Of a DNA stretch of 8,358 nt, positions 6,213 to 8,358 are shown piece by piece. The position numbers and the translations under genes were made by a program. A model generated the notes under the pieces. That model saw only the letters and a list, made by a program, of their open reading frames with translations, was not told where the DNA came from and ran no database searches. Every line of letters begins with the position of its first letter. Position 1 is the first letter of the stretch. The stretch is from NCBI GenBank assembly GCA_964485455.1, contig CAZAJU010000087.1:1-8358 (forward strand). The letters run 5' to 3'. This stretch comes from Tissierella_B sp964485455. GTDB taxonomy: Bacteria > Bacillota > Clostridia > Tissierellales > Tissierellaceae.

Positions 6213-7055
6213 TTAGAGNNNNNNNNNNNNNNNNNNNNNNNNNNNNNNNNNNNNNNNNNNNNNNNNNNNNNNNNNNNNNNNNNNNNNNNNNNNNNNNNNN
6301 NNNNNNNNNNNNNNNNNNAAAATTGCTTGTTTTTTCTTGAAAAACAATCTAAAAAACTCAGGTGTCATTGGTGTTTCAATACCCACATTCCTGATATATT
6401 TTTTAGCTATTCTAATATTTTCAATGACTTTATCTGAACACTTAGATGCTCCTAAATTGAATCGTATTTCATCTAGGCCTGCTTCTCCTAATGATTTCAA
6501 ATTATCTTCAGTTGCTAAAGTCCCATTTGTGTACATATGCTGATAAATTCCTGCATCATTAAATTTCTTAATAAAAGAATAGTATTTTTCAATTTCCATA
6601 AATGGCTCTAAATAAACATAAGCAATTCCAGTTGGCTTTTTGTGAATAGAAAGAAGTAAATCTATATCTTTCTCATAAAATTTTGTACCCCCTATTTCCC
6701 ACATACCTTCTCCAATTGGAGGTATGTTTTCGAATTGTCCATAATTATAACAAAATTTACAATCCAAATTACATTTATTAGTTTTTCTAATGGCACTCAA
6801 CCCATTTCCTAAAAGACAAGAACGACAACCATTTGGAAATTTTTCAATATTTCCCACAAAAAAAGTTCTGTTCTCTAAAGTTTGTAGATTTTTTATTTCA
6901 GACATTAACTTCTCATTTCTATTATCAATTGCTGCCTCAATTTGTACAAGGGTAGCATAAATTATTTCTTGGTGTTTAGTGTCAATTTCCTCTCCTTCTT
7001 CAATTTGTGAAAAATAATCAAACCATATCAATGCATCATTTTTTGAAATCTTCAT
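6213..7055 (-). CDS. Radical SAM protein, C-terminal part lost in assembly gap
   Basis: From ATG 7055, preceded by AGGAGG six bases upstream, 245 residues are readable up to 6319; the remainder lies in Ns, and the in-frame TAA at 6213 across the gap is not reliable. The iron-sulfur motif of the radical SAM superfamily is CNLDCKFC (Cys95, Cys99, Cys102; CX3CX2C). An additional GCRSC (Cys77, Cys80) precedes it. Later barrel motifs are YLEPFMEIE (148-156) and MYTNGTLA (174-181). Residues 1-70 form a helical N-terminal extension. The reaction is unknown; I recall uncharacterised clostridial radical SAM proteins of this layout. No SPASM domain can be judged because the C-terminus is missing. It has its own promoter and a terminator-like hairpin beyond the gap, so it is probably a separate unit from the NHLM operon. 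A role in peptide modification is only a possibility. Confidence 0.8.
   Translation of the reverse strand: MKISKNDALIWFDYFSQIEEGEEIDTKHQEIIYATLVQIEAAIDNRNEKLMSEIKNLQTLENRTFFVGNIEKFPNGCRSCLLGNGLSAIRKTNKCNLDCKFCYNYGQFENIPPIGEGMWEIGGTKFYEKDIDLLLSIHKKPTGIAYVYLEPFMEIEKYYSFIKKFNDAGIYQHMYTNGTLATEDNLKSLGEAGLDEIRFNLGASKCSDKVIENIRIAKKYIRNVGIETPMTPEFFRLFFKKKQAIXXXXXXXXXXXXXXXXXXXXXXXXXXXXXXXXXXL
6219..6318. other. Assembly gap of 100 Ns
   Basis: The run is exactly 100 Ns, the usual placeholder for a gap of unknown length. Frame, distance and even adjacency of the two sides cannot be taken as fact. Only eight bases plus AT-rich spacer lie on the left side before the repeat array. Confidence 0.98.
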
Positions 7056-7087
7056 AAGTTCCTCCTATAATTTGAATGCTTACTATG

Positions 7088-7093
7088 ATTATA
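7088..7093 (-). promoter_or_regulatory. Extended -10 promoter of the radical SAM gene
   Basis: On the minus strand TGGTATAAT is a perfect extended -10 element. No good -35 lies 17 bases upstream (CTCTGA), which is common for extended -10 promoters. Transcription would start near 7081, leaving a leader of about 25 bases that holds the AGGAGG ribosome site. Confidence 0.55.
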
Positions 7094-7174
7094 CCAATAA
7101 TTTAGTTATTTCAGAGTCCAGCCAAAGTCGTTATGGTAGATTTAGGACTCACAACTTCGTTTTAAGTAGAAGAT

Positions 7175-7999
7175 TTACCAATCCACACTAAAAAAATTCA
7201 AACAATTAGGAAGATATCTCGCCCATACCTTTTCTTCATGTTTAGCATTGGATACAATCTCCAACTGAATATTGTCCAAAAGAACACCAGACTTAATAAG
7301 TTGTCTGTAATACTTTAAAGACCCATCAATATATATTTGTTTAAGATTCTTATTCGTTAATTTTTCATCTGTTGAATCACCTTCTTCAGTTCCTACTTGT
7401 ATATATACCTTTTGTGATGAATCTAAGCTTTTATCTTTTATATAATTATCGAAATCATAATCCGTAAGCCAATTAGCTAATGAAAATATTCCTAAACATC
7501 CGATTTGATCCTTATACTTTATTCCCATATATGAAGTTATATTAGCTCCTAGGGAACTTCCACACATTCCTGTGTATTCTTTTTCAGGTCTAGTACGATA
7601 ATTAGAATCTATAAAAGGCTTTATAGTATTCATAACAAATTCTCCGTACTGATCCCCTTGTCCTCCAATTTGTAAGGAATGGCCTAAGTCTTGATTATAT
7701 ATTTCCCAAGGTGTATATTCGTTCATTCGGCTTATTCCATCATTATCAATGCCTACTATAATCATCTGAGGAAGAGAGTGCATACTTTTTAAAGTTTGTA
7801 TCACTTTCCATGAATGCCCTGAAAAGGACTCTTTATTATAAAATAAATTTTGTCCATCATGCATATATACTACAGGGTATCTTTTATCAGAATTATAATA
7901 GTTTTCGGGTATCAATACGCGAACGCGTCTTCTATTATTAGAATACGGCGTCTTAAGAATATGAGTCTTTAGTTGTAAATACGAACTTAAATTTTTCAG
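7175..7999 (-). CDS. Esterase of the esterase-D/Fes (alpha/beta hydrolase) family, start uncertain
   Basis: The conserved body includes RYPVVYMHDGQNLF, nucleophile elbow GSSLG and the histidine segment AKHEEKVWARYLP, which together identify a putative serine esterase of the pfam00756 type. Counting from the conventional TTG at 7915 (246 residues), these give Ser121 and His226. The frame is open to TAA at 8021-8023, and the added residues (TPYSNNRRRVRV before LIPENYY) look like the first strand of this family, so TTG 7915 is probably internal; it also lacks a ribosome site. I place the start provisionally at CTG 7999 (274 residues), six bases after GAAGTGAG (8006-8013), because there is no in-frame ATG, GTG or earlier TTG. 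CTG starts are rare, so a mutated or frameshifted N-terminus is possible. No signal peptide is seen. The substrate is unknown. The radical SAM gene follows after 119 bases. Confidence 0.8.
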   Translation of the reverse strand: MKNLSSYLQLKTHILKTPYSNNRRRVRVLIPENYYNSDKRYPVVYMHDGQNLFYNKESFSGHSWKVIQTLKSMHSLPQMIIVGIDNDGISRMNEYTPWEIYNQDLGHSLQIGGQGDQYGEFVMNTIKPFIDSNYRTRPEKEYTGMCGSSLGANITSYMGIKYKDQIGCLGIFSLANWLTDYDFDNYIKDKSLDSSQKVYIQVGTEEGDSTDEKLTNKNLKQIYIDGSLKYYRQLIKSGVLLDNIQLEIVSNAKHEEKVWARYLPNCLNFFSVDW

Positions 8000-8035
8000 T
8001 TTTAACTCACTTCTTTCTATTTATTATTTAGAATC

Positions 8036-8041
8036 ATTATA
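8036..8041 (-). promoter_or_regulatory. -10 box upstream of the esterase gene
   Basis: A perfect TATAAT lies on the minus strand within TAGTATAATG. The -35 region about 17 bases upstream (AGTGAA/GAGTGA) is a weak match. Transcription would start near 8029, just ahead of the GAAGTGAG ribosome site, which supports a translation start close to 7999. Confidence 0.45.
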
Positions 8042-8058
8042 CTATGAACTAGAAATCT

Positions 8059-8142
8059 TCACTCTATATCCTCCATCTTCGCACAATCTGCAATGATATC
8101 TTGGATGGCCATATCTTTAAACATAACATTATCATTTTCATA
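8059..8142 (-). other. Short coding-like frame (possible small protein or gene tail)
   Basis: Twenty-seven codons lie between TAG (8143-8145) and TGA (8059-8061). From ATG 8124 they read MFKDMAIQDIIADCAKMEDI, then E and stop. The patch is richer in GC than its surroundings and has a protein-like residue mix, but no convincing ribosome site precedes ATG 8124. It may be the leftover end of a gene or a 21-residue small protein. I do not recognise it. Confidence 0.25.
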
Positions 8143-8288
8143 CTATCATAATTTATCTAATATATATATTACATAATTTAATATTATTTGCCCACTAATT
8201 TTAAACTTACAGCTAGAACATTTCTAAGTCAGAAGTAATTTTATAGGAATTTCAGTATCTTACTAAGTTAAATCTCACCATGTATTAA

Positions 8289-8294
8289 TATAAT
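8289..8294 (+). promoter_or_regulatory. -10 box of the rightward edge gene
   Basis: A perfect TATAAT lies on the plus strand. The best -35 candidate, GTTAAA at 8267-8272 with a 16-base spacer, is weak. Transcription would start near 8301 and read into the ATG at 8333. Confidence 0.45.
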
Positions 8295-8332
8295 GCAATT
8301 ATTGAATCAATAAATTTACTTGGAGGTCAAAT

Positions 8333-8358
8333 ATGCTTATAGTAAATGTAAATATTCC
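8333..8358 (+). CDS. Start of a divergent gene cut by the right edge
   Basis: ATG at 8333 follows GGAGG (8322-8326) at six bases, an excellent ribosome site, and a TATAAT box lies about 40 bases upstream. Only MLIVNVNI is readable, too short to name. It is the only plus-strand gene in the window. Confidence 0.6.

Larger units (their letters stand above)
8024..8332. other. Intergenic region between divergent genes
   Basis: This AT-rich spacer of about 310 bases holds the leftward -10 box at 8036-8041, a short coding-like minus-strand frame (8059-8142) and the rightward -10 box at 8289-8294. Nothing recognisable as an RNA gene, terminator or mobile element is visible between 8143 and 8288. Confidence 0.5.

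Noticed and set aside
6337..6543. 68-codon plus-strand open frame
   Set aside because: It is antisense to the radical SAM coding region, whose conserved motifs are clear on the minus strand.
7114..7150. Inverted repeat GAGTCC/GGACTC between esterase and radical SAM genes as a terminator
   Set aside because: Only six pairs around a 25-base loop, with no T-tract on either strand.

Overview
The window is AT-rich DNA from a low-GC Firmicute, most likely a clostridium. This is judged from strong GGAGG-type ribosome sites, AT-rich spacers, a SpoIIAA/SpoIIAB-like protein pair and a clostridial type of peptide exporter. Nearly every gene reads on the minus strand, so the genetic order runs from right to left. 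A run of exactly 100 Ns (6219-6318) splits the window into two sequence blocks, and their true distance and linkage cannot be judged here.

Left block (1-6218). A probable operon reads leftwards: a STAS-domain anti-sigma-factor antagonist (5541-5837), a coding-like fragment with no start codon (5361-5486), an RsbW/SpoIIAB-type ATP-binding anti-sigma factor (4957-5364, GTG start overlapping the fragment's stop), a very short HlyD-like NHLM secretion protein (4415-4903), a C39-peptidase/ABC exporter (2204-4402) and a second NHLM-type ABC transporter that runs off the left edge (1-2192). The last three form the export module of an NHLM/NHLP (nitrile hydratase-like leader) ribosomal natural-product system: one transporter trims the leader behind a double-glycine-type site, and the partner ATPase and membrane protein complete the exporter. 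No precursor peptide or tailoring enzyme is visible beside them. The STAS/kinase pair suggests partner-switching control, although no sigma factor or PP2C phosphatase is visible.

Upstream of the STAS gene, 5838-6218 has no full gene. It holds a GC-richer island with a short peptide-like frame and, next to the gap, a tandem repeat that includes a hairpin with a T-tract on the minus strand, probably the terminator of whatever is transcribed out of the gap.

Right block (6319-8358). It carries a radical SAM protein whose C-terminal part is lost in the gap, with its own extended -10 promoter; an esterase of the esterase-D/Fes type whose N-terminus is unclear; a short coding-like fragment; and at the right edge the first codons of a divergent plus-strand gene.

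The most interesting points are the coupling of a partner-switching pair to an NHLM exporter, the orphan coding tail between the two switch genes, and the missing precursor, which may lie in the gap or beyond the left edge.
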